Both the position numbers and the translations under genes were made by a program. Below are positions 43,095-53,903 of a stretch of DNA of 64,000 nt, in pieces (positions within the stretch are counted from its first letter, which is position 1; each line of letters starts with the position of its first letter). Source of the stretch: Sipunculus nudus (Eukaryota; Annelida; Sipuncula; Golfingiida; Sipunculidae); contig CM049315.1 in the NCBI GenBank assembly GCA_026874595.1, positions 1,244,501-1,308,500 of the forward strand. Direction: 5' to 3'. The notes under the pieces are model-generated. The model saw only the letters and a list, made by a program, of their open reading frames with translations. It made no database searches and had not been told where the DNA came from.

Positions 43095-43285
43095 GTGCAG
43101 CAAATCTGAATTGTGTGCTGGAAGGTTGCGGGAGGGTTGCGGCTAGCCGCAGTCCTATAGAGTATTTTAATACTGTGTGCAGGAAGGCTGCGGGAGGGTT
43201 GCGGCTAGCCGCAGCCTCATAGAGTTAACTGGATGCTGTGCGCAGGAAGGCTGCAGGAGGGTTGCGGCTAGCCGCAGTCTTTTAC
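43095..43285. repeat. Three tandem ~62-bp GC-rich copies with a GCGGCTAGCCGC palindrome
   Basis: The perfect 12-bp palindrome GCGGCTAGCCGC occurs at 43139, 43201 and 43264, so the spacing is 62 and 63 bp. Each copy is preceded by GGAAGGCTGCGGGAGGGTT or a close variant. The left subterminal part of the nested element carries it. The period matches that of the giant satellite but the sequences do not align convincingly. Confidence 0.85.
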
Positions 43286-44384
43286 AGTTTTATTTGCTCT
43301 ACTATTTCCTGTCTTACCCTGCTGTGATTGGCTAAACTGATTTTGGAGGGAAAGGCAGCCATTTTTGCAAAATTAGTAAGACAGTGCTTTGTTAGCTCTT
43401 CTAAAAATATGAAGATCTGTGCCAAATAGCTCAAGTAAGAGTAACATTCAACAGATCCAGCATGTTCAGAGGACTCATTGGATTAATTAGAACATACAAT
43501 TAGTTGATGGGAGGAACAAAGAGAGGGTGTTATGTTACTACCACCAGTAAGTTTGAACTACATATTTGTACCCTAAGGGATGCCGCAGCAAGCATTGATA
43601 AAGGGCTGCCCAGCACTGATAAGATTGATTTTTCCTCAAGTAATTTTATACACAGAAAGTGTAGTATTAAATTTTATTTTGTGGAAAAGTAAAAACTAAG
43701 TCTAAGATTAATGGTGGGATTGAAAGATGTTTTCAAGCTGGAAGGCAGATATATCAAAGGCAGCATGAAAACAATTCTGTGGTTAACGTGTATATCATGC
43801 ATTTATTGAACTCCAATGCATTTTGAGTTTTACTGATTTGAATATGAAACAGTAACTTTAAATAGTGTTTTGTTTATCTTCACACAAATTTTAAACTTCT
43901 CAGGCTAAGCTTCATTTAAAGTTGATTTGCTAAATTCTGTTTGACTTATGTCTATAGATGTCACCCTATGTACGGGAAATTCCTAACAATACTGAAGTAA
44001 CCCAATGTCACTTTGTGGTTCATGTTTCCAGTTTGGCCTGACAATATACTCACCCAGAACTTTTATTCAGCTATGTAGCTACACAACTTCATGCAGGATT
44101 CGTGTGACTGCATGTGTAGTGTGTACTCTGATTCATATTCATCAAGGTGTAATTTCTAACAAAGCTTGATTAAGTTTGGTTTATATTTAAAAGCCATTAT
44201 GGATTAGGTTTAATTGTATGTGCAAATTAAATGGAGTTTCATGAGAGCTTGTTCTGTTGAGTACCTGCATTTATATTTGGAGCAGAGACAGTCACTGTCT
44301 AATGACATGGCATGTCTGCTTGTAAACAATAACTGAGCCCACGTGCTATTGTTTATACATATCATGGCTGCTATCTAATTGGCC

Positions 44385-44600
44385 CCTGCTGCGGGAAAGT
44401 GTGCGAGAAGGCTGCGGGAAAGTGTGCGAGAAGCTGCAGAAAGTGTGCAAGGCTGCAGGAAGTGTGCGAGGAGGCTGCAGGAAAGTGTGCAAGAAGGCTG
44501 CGGGAAAGTGTGCGAGAAGGCTGCAGGAAAGTGTGTGAGGCTGCAGGAAGTGTGCGAGAAGGCTGCGGGAAAGTGTGCTAGTAGGCTGCAGGAAAAGGGC
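44385..44600. repeat. Short GC-rich tandem repeat, GGCTGCGGGAAAGTGTGCGAG type
   Basis: A degenerate unit of about 17-33 bp containing GGCTGCGGGAAAG or GGCTGCAGGAAAG and TGTGCGAGAA is repeated about ten times near the right end of the nested element. The open reading frames on both strands here are low-complexity products of the repeat and are not called as genes. Confidence 0.85.
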
Positions 44601-44758
44601 TGCGGGAACATTGGTTGCAGCAAGCCTGCAGCAAGGTTGCCGCAAACTAATTTGCATGGCAAATTGTGACCTTGCTGCAAGGTTGCTGCAAAGCTGCAGC
44701 AAGTTTGCAGCAACAGTGCGCGGCAAGCTTGTTTTTTGCTAAGGGCCCATACACCACA

Positions 44759-44799
44759 AACACATACAGTATTGGTAAGACTAATGCATGTACTGTTTA
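44759..44799. repeat. Final truncated satellite unit beyond the insertion
   Basis: After the AACAC target duplication the 62-bp unit resumes (ATACAGT, GGTAAGACTAATGCATGTAC, TGTTTAATG) and stops at about 44799. This is the true right-hand edge of the main satellite; the 2 kb before it is a later insertion. Confidence 0.9.
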
Positions 44800-45227
44800 A
44801 TGTTCAGGAAAATTACATTTATAGTCATACCCTTATCTTTCTTCTCTTGTTATGTTTTGCATGAGGATCAAGGTGGCCATGCCTTCAGAATCATATTAAT
44901 AATCAAGCTTTCATTGTTTATTTTTTAATATGCACAGGGCTAGAAAAGATCCAAAGTCATAATTTATTCTTGAGGCAATAGATGAAAGCTCATAAGGTTC
45001 TGTTTAATTTTCATAATTTTTCCCTGGTGACACTGACCGAGTTCAAACATTTTACCTTCTTTTCTGTAGCCCTGACCCCCTGGTATTTATCCTACCTTTG
45101 GCATTATACCTTCAACTTTAAATATTTATCAAGTTTAGAATGAGACGCAGTAGTTAATTTCTGCTAAATCATATGATTATCATGAAATCATCAGGACAGA
45201 TTAAATGCTGCCTGAATCTGTTTGTAG
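44800..45227 (+). other. Intronic sequence upstream of the first MAO exon
   Basis: AT-rich sequence with no reading frame or recognised repeat. It ends in the 3' splice site CTGTTTGTAG at 45218-45227. The MAO exons that should precede it, encoding the N-terminal FAD-binding GxGxxG motif, are not found here or anywhere further left in the window. Confidence 0.6.
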
Positions 45228-45365
45228 AATGACAAGTGTGGGTACACTGATGTGGGCGGAGCCTATATCGGTCCGGGACAGAGACGGGTCGCCAGGATGG
45301 CCAAGGAGTTTGGGTTGGAATTCTATAAGATCCACCACTCTCAGAAAACTGTGATGAATGTCCAG
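45228..45365 (+). CDS. MAO: Monoamine oxidase (flavin amine oxidase), internal exon, probably exon 3
   Basis: The exon is 138 nt, phase 0 at both ends, with acceptor TTTGTAG and donor CAG/GTAACC. It encodes 46 residues, including CGYTDVGGAYIGPGQRR and KEFGLEFYKIHHS. This matches the MAO segment that in human MAO-A/B reads GGAYVGPTQNR, then a KELG..TYKV stretch, and follows the N-terminal FAD-binding motif. The tyrosine of GGAY is conserved (equivalent, from memory, to Tyr60 of MAO-B near the flavin), while T and N of PTQNR are G and R here. MAO oxidatively deaminates amines with FAD and O2 at the mitochondrial outer membrane. Frame, splice sites and fit with the two exons downstream make the call strong. 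The subtype cannot be decided from three exons, and the gene might be an invertebrate paralogue with other substrates. Confidence 0.93.
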
Positions 45366-46094
45366 GTAACCTATCTAGGCTTTCTGTAGCACATACATGT
45401 AATGATGGACTGTTGAGTTGATGATTAATTATAATCTATGATCACTTGAGTTGCTACAAATGATCTGATGTTCCATCTTGCAGTGCCATAATTGATTTCA
45501 ATTTTTGCAAGAAATTTAGGGATGAGGAAATGTTGTGTGTTTTTATATACATTATGCAAGCAATATAGGGAAAAGTCTTGATAAAGTCTTGATAAAGTCT
45601 TGATAAAAAAACTACTTCCTTAGTTACTATTTAAACATGTAGACTTAGGTATTATGAAATAATCACCTGCACATTGGCCTACATATCACTTGAGATGATG
45701 TACCGGTCTAGATATGTTTCAAAAGTACATACATCTAATCAACTGATTATTTTCAATTATCGGTCAGTTGAGGTCAACTGATTTTTACTGATGATTGAGC
45801 ATGAAATTATAACGGATTCCCTTCACTACATACTTGTAACCTAAAGTTTCAAAGTTAAGTTCTATACCTTCTATTAACAGGGCACAAACTGTACCCATCT
45901 TACTAAGAAACTTCTTACTTGACATCCAGGGAGGTCCCTGAAAATGCCCTATGTTCAAAAAACCTGAAATTAGGTCACTGTGACCTATATTCTCTGGTTT
46001 ATTTGCCTGGTTTGGGCTCCCCAGAATAATTAGAAATCTGAATCATTGGATTCATCTCCACATGAGTGAAAATGTTACCATGACCTTTAACAGT
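45366..46094 (+). other. Intronic sequence, start of the 12.6-kb intron
   Basis: No exon or recognised element apart from a trivial 11-bp triplicate (GTCTTGATAAA) at about 45573-45606. The whole intron runs from 45366 to 57942 and is filled further on by repeats and transposons. Confidence 0.6.
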
Positions 46095-46134
46095 GCTGTA
46101 TAACAGGGGAGTGTGGGAGGCAGAACATGTACAG
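46095..46134. repeat. Isolated 40-bp fragment of the 62-bp satellite downstream of the exon
   Basis: CTGTATAACAGGGGAGTG, then TGGGAGGCAGAACA and TGTACAGT, match one satellite unit almost perfectly. It lies 1.3 kb right of the array edge and 0.73 kb right of the MAO exon, and it abuts the first unit of the 92-bp minisatellite. Same orientation as the main array. Confidence 0.92.
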
Positions 46135-46249
46135 TGACATCTCTGTATTAAGACCACCCATGGGACTGGTCTTTAGTTCACAGGTGGTCTTACTAGACAG
46201 ATCAATTTTAACTTATATGATTGATTATGGTTCACCCAAGGGTGGTCGT
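46131..46249. repeat. First unit of the 92-bp minisatellite, separated from the rest by an insertion
   Basis: Contains AAGACCACCC, GGTGGTCTTACTAGACAGAT and GGTTCACCCAAGGGTGGTCG, the words of the array at 54246-57610. Its last bases GTGGTCGT (46242-46249) are the left target duplication of the hAT-like element. If the insertion is removed, this unit joins the array at 54254 in correct register. Confidence 0.9.
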
Positions 46250-46643
46250 CAGTGTTGTAAATTTCCCGGGAAATAAGCATATTTCCAAGGGCAGTGGGAA
46301 TTCCTTGGAATTCCCGGGAAATACTGGGAAATATAGGAATTGAGTCACATATTTCTAAATTGTATTTTGTTTTAGCTTGTTTTTGCAGAGATATATCATA
46401 TATATATTCATTTAGTAAGTTGGAGAGGAGGCCAAGGAAACAAAAGACACCTGTTTTCTGATTTTGTTTTTCATCAGCAATCCAACTGTAACCAAGTTGT
46501 TGTAATTATGTCATAAGAAACCACAAGGACCCATATATGTAAGCAGTAACCCAGGTAGCACAAAACATTTTTTAAACATTTTCAATATGTTGCATAAATG
46601 TTTCAACAGAACATCTTTTAAAAATGTTTTGGAAACATTTTTA

Positions 46644-47960
46644 GCGAACCTGTGAGCTTATGCGATGGCGCAGCGTCGTCCGTCCATCGTCAGCTGTCAG
46701 CCGTCCACCTTCCAGGGATTGCTTTCCGCCGTCCATGGCTGTAAGTCAGAAACCGTTGGAGCTAGCAGCTCCATATTACATGTAAGAATTAGTCACATGT
46801 GAAACTTGGTGCCCTGGAGCTTTTTATTGGGTATCTGCATTTATTTAGATTTTATAGAGAAAAAGCTTAAAAACCCTTAAAAATCTTCTTCTCTAAACTG
46901 TCCAGCCAAATTGTCCAATATTTCACAGAGATGATCCCAGGAACAATCTCTCTCTAGTTTGTTCGAATGATTCCAGTTCGGAGATTTTTGGCCGAGTTAC
47001 GGGAGGTTGAACTTAGTCATTTGTCCAAAAAAGCACACTAAAATTAAAATCCCAGAAACGGCTTAAGCTATAAACACCAAAAATTATACCAATGTTTGTC
47101 ACATATGTCATATTTGATTTTGAGGTATTTGTGGTGCCACCTACATTGATGTGTTTTTTTACAAGCGAAAATGTAATTTTAAAATCTTCTTGCTTATACA
47201 CTGATTTATGATGAAACTGTTAAGCTGATTGGTTTAAACTGTTTTATAAGAATAGATTGGGTAAATACAGTTTTAAAAAACATTGTAGCCAATTGAAAAA
47301 GGCTTCCTGTATTTGAAAACAGATTTGTCAACATGCTGAGTTTCAGCATCAAAGTCAAGAGGTCAATCAGTACAAACAGGTGGGGTCCAGACATCACCAT
47401 GGCAACTGACCTGGCTCTGGGGGGGTGTCTAGACAATGTGTCTAGACGTCTAGACACAATGTTTAGATGCAGAATTCCCAGATTATTGGAACTATATGTT
47501 TCAACTGTTTGAAAAAACTTGGTTAGCATTTTAAGTGAATTGGGTTTATCATCAGGTCACATATGAACTGCTGCGCCCTCATTTTTGGTTGACCTCTGAC
47601 CTTTTTTTGCTGCCCAGTGTCCATTTGTGCATCTGTTTCCACACATAAACCCGTATATCTCGGGAATTCTTTGACCGATCAGGCTAAAAATTTTGCACAA
47701 ATGTAGCCCTTTGATAGCTTTATAACATACACTAAAAATGGTGGCGCCACCTGCAACAATCTTTGCTCAGCGTCCATCTGTTCATCTGCCTTGGGATAAT
47801 ATCACTCATATCTCAGCAGTGGTTTGACTTATCCACCTGAAATTTTGCAAGTTTATACATCCTGGACAATTTTCTCGATTTTATGACAGGTGGCGCTACC
47901 CACATTCACGTTTACTCTGCAGACATTTTTTATCTGTGTAAACATGTTACATACAAAGGA
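46644..47960. repeat. Degenerate dispersed repeat region
   Basis: Stretches such as GAGCTTATGCGATGGCGCAG, CGTCGTCCGTCCATCGTC (46648-46695) and, at 47555-47905, a repeated theme of GTCCATYTGT, ATATCTC, GGTTTGAC and TTTTGCA words. This is the character of old dispersed repeats common in mollusc genomes (from memory). No reading frame is supported; the 107-codon minus-strand frame at 47206-47529 has no recognisable features. Confidence 0.5.
47437..47458. repeat. 22-bp perfect palindrome
   Basis: Two TGTCTAGAC/GTCTAGACA arms meet at 47447/47448 without a loop. A third TGTCTAGACA lies just left (47426-47435). It may be a short hairpin of an old element. No function is inferred. Confidence 0.9.
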
Positions 47961-49134
47961 ACTTTCTATATATATATATATATATAGTTAATATCACAGT
48001 AGTGTATATTTTATTAATAAAATTGGCATCTTCAAATCTGAAGTTTAAAAAAGTGAAATAATTATTTTATATTTAAACAAACTTCTGCTTCTCATTCCAT
48101 ATTTAAACTGGAATCCAGGAGGCAGTTTGTTCAGATTATAACTTCAAAAATTAAGCTTTAAAAAAAAACAAGAATAAAACTAGGCAATAAGTGTCAAAAA
48201 GTACAGCATGTTCATATTGTGCTGATAATTTGGTCCTGTGCACTACAACCATCAGTATGTAACTTATCATATAACCCTCTGGCAAACTCATGTTTTTTAT
48301 GGATTGCGGCTTAATTGGATCAACTAGAGTTACTGTGTCCCTGTAGAGACCACATTTTGGCGGGAAAATCAGCAAACCAGACTATAAACAGTTGAAGCGG
48401 AGGGTCTGAGTGTTCAAGCTATTGTGAGTATATTTCATTTATCTTTTCCTCTAATTTTCATTCATATTCATAATTTATAATTTCCAAATAGCTAATAAGT
48501 ACCAGAACCATTGGTACATTTGTTTTAAAACTCATTTTGCCATTATGCAAGCAGCTTAAAACAAGCTAGGTTTCAATTCAGCTGGAGAGGGGTGACAGCC
48601 ATCCAACCTGTATACAACAATATCATGACCACAACTAATTCTGCTGTACAAGAAATTTCAAACACACACATTTATTTATTTAGGGTAGAAAGAATAGAAG
48701 TAATAATGACAGAATAGGCACATACTCATAGGAAGATGTTTCTTTTGCCTATATGAGTATGTATAATTGATCATTTATATCATTTATTATCTATAATATA
48801 AAAATATATAGCAACATCATCAGCATTTTCCAGGTCATTTTTATAGTCAAGTTTACTAAATTTTCATTCTAATTGGTTGTTTTATATACATCTTGTTATT
48901 GTGTGTGTGTGGTTATTCACTTGTTTTATGTTAAGAAAATTTGGGGTCAACATATTATCCATAGTTTAGGTGCGTCTGCACCAGTCCTAATAAGCTGTCA
49001 CCCAGTAACATGCCAGCTCTCCAAGCATGCATTACAGGTGCAAAGGGCACCACTATCAGGCCAAGCCTTATTTGTGACATTCCTGTACAATTAAATGACA
49101 AACACCGACCACATGATACTGTCTGCTGTTTTCT

Positions 49135-49390
<256 letters not shown>

Positions 49391-49484
49391 TTCAAGACGT
49401 TAACCTACATGGGTTTTACAAGGTTGTTTCGTAAGGGCCGTAGGTCCTCACTCTTTGGAAACCCATCATGAAGTGTGCCAGGTA

Positions 49485-50134
49485 TTAAGATTTTTGAATG
49501 TTTGATCTGGCGCATGCGTAGTTAGCCAGGAGGTGTTTCGCCCTGTGTCTGCATGTGCTCTCGAATTCCTTTCTTTTGTTTAGTGTTGACAATAGGGGTC
49601 TGTGTATTATGAAGAATTTCTCTTCCAGGCAGAGATTACAGGATTTGTTAGTCGTGGAGTATGGTTTTGCTTTGCTTATAATCTTCCATTGTATTGAGTG
49701 TTGCACATGGTTGCCTTTCAGTCTCCAAATGTATTCGCTGAGTGTTGTACTGTTACATTTGTTTACATTCCTGAAGCTTGAGACGTGGGCATTGTACCGC
49801 GTTTTAAAAGTATTTTCTGTCAGTCCAATGTATGTTTCTGGTCTCAGGTTGTCCTTGCGTGTCACAGTAGCCTGGTATACTATATTACTGATGAGACAGT
49901 TTCTTGTAGCGGACATTGTTGTCTATTTCTGCAGTTACAGTTGTTGTGTTCAATTTGCTGTGATTTATGTTTATTCAATACAGATTTGTTGTGCGCTGAT
50001 ATGATCTGGCCCATGTTTTGCATGCTGCTGTAACTTAGTTTAACAGTTTTTTTATTCAGTAATTTATTTAGTTTATGTCCAGCTGGGAAGCATTTGTTCA
50101 GTAGAGTGAAGAATTTGCTACATCTTTGTGTAGT
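49485..50134 (-). pseudogene. Penelope-like retroelement fragment with GIY-YIG endonuclease domain, frameshifted
   Basis: Read on the minus strand, the region gives a Penelope-like element C-terminus. Frame 1 (50134 to about 49895) has FFTLLNKCFPAGHK, YSSMQNMGQIISAHN and the cysteine pattern CNCRNRQQCP. Frame 2 (49916 to 49488, stop at 49485-49487) has the GIY-YIG core NIVYQA and YIGLTE, FKTRYNAHVSSFR, CNLCLEEKFFI and CRHRAKHLL. Homology passes from one frame to the other near 49900, consistent with a 1-bp loss, so the copy is dead. The reverse transcriptase domain, expected upstream (higher coordinates), is absent; the homology stops at an in-frame TGA at 50135-50137 just before an AT run. 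In intact elements this domain nicks target DNA for retrotransposition. It lies antisense to MAO. Confidence 0.87.
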
Positions 50135-50147
50135 TCAACACACACCT

Positions 50148-50150
<3 letters not shown>

Positions 50151-50217
<67 letters not shown>

Positions 50218-50411
50218 TCTCTTACTCACTCTCTATATGTATTTATGTAAACTCTCTCTTTCTCTTTCTCCCTCTCTCTCTATATATATATATATAAGGC
50301 CAAAACAGGTTTCACTGGAAATACTTTTCCTCAATCATTCGTGAAAAAAATGTATATATATATATACATATTGTGTATATATATATACATATTATATATA
50401 TTATATATATA

Positions 50412-50445
<34 letters not shown>

Positions 50446-50450
50446 CCTAC
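50151..50450. repeat. AT-rich simple repeats, (TA)n
   Basis: A (TA)n tract at 50151-50211, then AAACCCTCTCTTACTCACTC, (CT)n and (TA)n again to 50296, and further TATATA tracts to 50445. The AAACCCTYTCTTACTCACTC block also occurs at 49211, about 1 kb to the left, on the other side of the Penelope-like fragment. Confidence 0.95.
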
Positions 50451-50929
50451 TGAGCACTAATATATACATTATATATTTATGTATATATACTTAATAAAAG
50501 AAAAATATTGTATTGGCAACTAAGATATCCCTGAAACAATATGCCAATATCACTTGTTATACATAGAAAAATGATTTGTATTGTACTTAAGATAATGTAC
50601 TATTAAAGTATTTTTAAACTGGTAATGCAAATAATATTGTGGTTTTCTTTATGTTTTCTGGGTAAAGGGAACATTCTGTCTCATCTAGATTCACTTTTTA
50701 AAGAAGTGTACTTTTTGTATTATCAATAAATTAAAAAACTGTACTCTCCTATCAGATTTGGCAGGTATCATATAGTAATATACAATACAGTAGACATTCA
50801 TTAATTGATTTACATCATGTATGTATAAATAGGATAAACAAATTCCTGTCAATTGATTACCTGCCCACTTAAAGTTTTTGTTTAGTGAATTTAATTTTTG
50901 GTAATATGTACATATCTATTTTTCTACAG

Positions 50930-51022
50930 ACACAAGAGGCAAAGAAGACAAAGAAAGGAAGGGAGCCTGCTCCAGTGGAAGACACCACAGACTCTGATTC
51001 AGACTGTTTTTTAAATAAATAA
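50930..51022 (+). other. Exon-like open frame with acceptor and stop, unrecognised
   Basis: A pyrimidine-rich acceptor TTTTTCTACAG at 50919-50929 is followed by 30 codons and TAA (51020-51022). The peptide is hydrophilic, starting TQEAKKTKKGREPAPVED and ending in an acidic DSDSD then CFLNK. AATAAA overlaps the stop (51015-51020). I recognise no family. It could be the last exon of an embedded transposon gene or an alternative terminal exon. Its phase-0 start is compatible with the phase-0 donor of the MAO exon at 45365, but the composition is unlike MAO. It lies inside the inverted-repeat element 46550-51702, which favours a transposon origin or chance. Confidence 0.35.
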
Positions 51023-52008
51023 TTCTCTGTGCATAACCAGTTACTATTTTCTTTGTTGATATGTGAGAATATGTTTATCTGGTGTGAAGTTGTCAGCAGA
51101 AATTATATAAAATATGCAGCTGTAGTTTCAACAGAGATGAATTAACTCTAAGGTTTAAATCCATTTTTTTGGCAAATATGAACATAATATAGATAAAATA
51201 ATGGGGAAAGTTTTTTTCTACCTTTATATTCATGCGGATTTTTAACCATGTTGGTACTACAAAAGCTGTTTACCAATTTGCCATATCCTGCACACACTAC
51301 AGAAACCCTGTCAATTCAAAATATGAAATAAATACTTATATATTCACAACGTATGACATAAGCCCTTGCAAAACATATCACAAATTGGGTTGTGGGGAAT
51401 GTTTCAGCATATAGGTAAATGTGAAAATGTTATAAAAATGTTTCTTGGATATTTTGAAGGAAACATTTCTAAAATATAAAAAAAATGTAACTCACAAAAG
51501 GTTATAAAATATTATGAAAATGTTTTTAAAAATGTTTTACAAAAACATTTTTCAAACATTAAAATAACATTTTTAAAACGTTTTAGCAAAACGTTTTTAT
51601 AATGTTTTTTCAAACATACAAAAAAATATTACGAAAAACATTTTCAAAACATTTTGCCAAACGTTTATAAAACATTTTAAAAATATATTTGTGCTAGCTG
51701 GGAACTGAGTATTACTGAGCAACTCCCTCAGAAACCCCTCATATTGGGGTTAGTTACCGTTAGTATGAACTAATGATGTAACTATTGTTCTTTACCCTGC
51801 CTGCTTTGATAATCTTGAAAGCAGGCAGTCGAAGCAAGCTGTTTTGTCTTTGATGGCTTGGGTTGGAGCTAACATAATACCTGTGATAGCATGCATGACT
51901 GGATAAGAAACCAAAAGGACCCAAATGTGATTTTGGATTAATAATATATGCTGTGAGGTGATGTGATGTGGCAAATACTAATTGGTGCTTTAAAGTTAGA
52001 TATTAATA

Positions 52009-53903
52009 TTATTAGCTCAGCTGACTATAAGTCATCTGAGCTATAGTCGTGGTCCATTGTCCGTCGTCCGTCCGTCCGTCCGTCCGTCCGTAGATGTGGC
52101 ACGTTTTGAAACCGTAAGATCTAGGAATCCAAAATTCAGCATAATGTTAGATGTCCCCAAGATCTCCTACCAAGCCAAAAACTGGGTCTTTGCGACTTCG
52201 TTCCTTTGAGAAATTAAGGAAAAACCTCAATTTTTTATTAAAATCCTATTTTCACACTTCAGGACTGCCTAATATCAAAACCACTCATCTGTTTTTCCTC
52301 ATATCTACAATAAATATTCCTCTATATTGTTCCTATGTACATGCAGGAAATTAAGTCTGTAAACTATAAATTCTTTAAGTTATGGGCCCAAACATAATGG
52401 ACTTTGTAAAAAATCAGGAAAAATAATAACTCACTTAACATGAAAAATTTTGAAACTAGAGTCTATTTTCTCAAGTATATAACTATGTTTAATTAAGATT
52501 CAATTGTTTACCGAAAATTAGATCTGAATTTTGTAAATTTTTTAAGTTATTAGCATAAAAAAAAATCAGTACCTTAAATTTTGCCCAACTTTGACCATGG
52601 CACGTTTTTTTTCTGTAAGCACCATTGATTTAATTTTCACAGCATGTAAACATAAATATTTAGTTTGTCTAAATCTGAAATTTGAAAATAAAAGCTTGAA
52701 AATTAAGCTAGTTATTGATTTTTTTTCTGTAGTCACTTGCTTTGATTACAGATGCAGGGTCCCACTCCAGGTCACTGGAAGTCAGCTATGCCAGGGTTTC
52801 TGATTTGTTACAGTCACTTGGGGAGATCCCCTGCTGTGACAGGTGTACAGTTATTCTCATATCACCACCCCAATCACCCCCCCCCCCCCCCCCCCCCGCA
52901 AACCCAACCCACCAAGTGTTATGCACTAATTGTTATTGTTTTCACTGTATCTCCTTAATTGTAATGCTGTTTCCACTCCGATATGCAAAAACTTTCCTTG
53001 AAAAAATAATTCAAGGTGTAATCAAGAAGATGCAATGTTGTGTAATGTAACATTTTTAAAGAAATCAAATTTCTTTTAAATGATTTTAACAAATATAATT
53101 GAACCCATCAGTATGCTTAAATTATTATAAAATATGAAGCACATTATGGATAATTAAAGACACAATTCAAAATTGTGAAATCTAAATCAAGTATTATTTT
53201 TAGATATTTATTGTTTTGCAGATTTAAAAGATATATTTTTGTGGTAAAAAATAAATAAACATTTGTATGCATGATGTGGTGTTATCTGACAAGATTGAGA
53301 TTTATGATGATGCAATTGAGAATTATGAATCAACTTTTATATTCAGATATATATGTTAAATTGGAAATGTATAGAAATATAAACTTAAATTAGAAAATAA
53401 TTGATGTGATAAAAAAATGAGGATTTAATACAAACATTTGTTCATTATTTTCCTGCCTCAGCAGAATTTGAGATCAGGCTTTGTTTGCCCTGTTTTATGT
53501 TGTTTATTAGCTCTTTTTCAACTGTATACATTTCATAAAAAAATACATATATATTTAATAATATATATTATACAAAAAAATAGATTCGATTGAACAAATG
53601 TGTAAACTACTGAAATGTCAACAGTTAATCAAAAAACCAACTAATGATCATGGTAATAGTACAGATCATTTGTTCACAAACTGCTCACATGCTTTAGTTT
53701 CAACATTAGGAAACACATGGTCAGGTCACAAAATATTTTTTGCAACAATTTCCTGCTCATCAATACAAACCAATCATATAAACCAACCATGGCCTTTATT
53801 ACCTCTTCCTCTTACACTTTATCTCTATTTGATATTATTTTAGATTTTTACCTTCAAGGTTAACGTCAGCTGAGCGTCGAGACCCATAGGTCCCTTGTTT
53901 TTA
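52009..53903. mobile_element. Dispersed element starting with an AGCTCAGCTGA hairpin and CGTC run
   Basis: The left end has a 29-bp hairpin at 52014-52042 (13-bp arms with one mismatch, 3-bp loop: AGCTCAGCTGACT/AGTCATCTGAGCT) followed by a CGTC microsatellite (about 52060-52091). The right end has GTCAGCTGAGCGTCGAGAC, then CCATAGGTCCCTTGTTTTT (53865-53902). From memory this pairing of ends is common in bivalve and other lophotrochozoan genomes. The interior is AT-rich with no coding frame. It is probably non-autonomous and sits within the hAT-like element. Confidence 0.6.
52877..52897. repeat. 21-bp poly-C tract
   Basis: An uninterrupted run of C flanked by CACCCCAATCA and GCAAACCCAACCC. The minus strand is a G-run that could form a quadruplex. 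Such a tract is also prone to length error in sequencing. Confidence 0.95.

Larger units (their letters stand above)
42949..44745. mobile_element. Nested non-autonomous element with CCCTTAGCAAAA terminal inverted repeats
   Basis: The left end CCCTTAGCAAAATGAAAAG then TTTGCCGC matches the reverse complement of the right end, CCCTTAGCAAAAAACAAGC then TTGCCGC, over roughly the first 30 bases. Both subterminal regions are rich in TGCTGCAA words. The middle (about 43300-44340) is AT-rich unique-looking sequence with no convincing coding potential. I could not define a clear target duplication, so the boundaries are set by the inverted repeats only. The superfamily is unknown. Confidence 0.7.
42776..44758. 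mobile_element. Inserted element with TGTGGTGT/ACACCACA ends and 5-bp target duplication
   Basis: The last satellite unit is split. AACAC at 42771-42775 precedes TGTGGTGT, and ACACCACA at 44751-44758 precedes AACAC at 44759-44763, after which the unit resumes as ATACAGTATTGGTAAG. An 8-bp perfect inverted repeat beginning TG and ending CA plus a 5-bp direct target duplication fits a solo LTR, though a terminal-inverted-repeat DNA transposon is also possible. Most of its interior belongs to a second, nested element (42949-44745). Without it the outer element would be only about 190 bp. No protease, reverse transcriptase or transposase reading frame is visible. Confidence 0.8.

Noticed and set aside
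43139-43275. Possible link between the 62-bp spacing of GCGGCTAGCCGC copies and the 62-bp satellite
   Set aside because: Only the spacing matches; the sequences do not align beyond short words, so I treat it as coincidence.
43504-43692. 62-codon + strand frame in the nested element
   Set aside because: No recognisable motif, lies in AT-rich transposon interior, and does not resemble the missing MAO N-terminal exons.
44346-44726. Overlapping frames on both strands rich in Ala/Arg or Leu/Pro/His
   Set aside because: Low-complexity products of the short GC-rich tandem repeat.
47206-47529. 107-codon minus-strand frame
   Set aside because: No domain, no codon signature, inside old repeat sequence.
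49555-50004. 149-codon + strand frame
   Set aside because: It is the antisense shadow of the Penelope-like GIY-YIG fragment.
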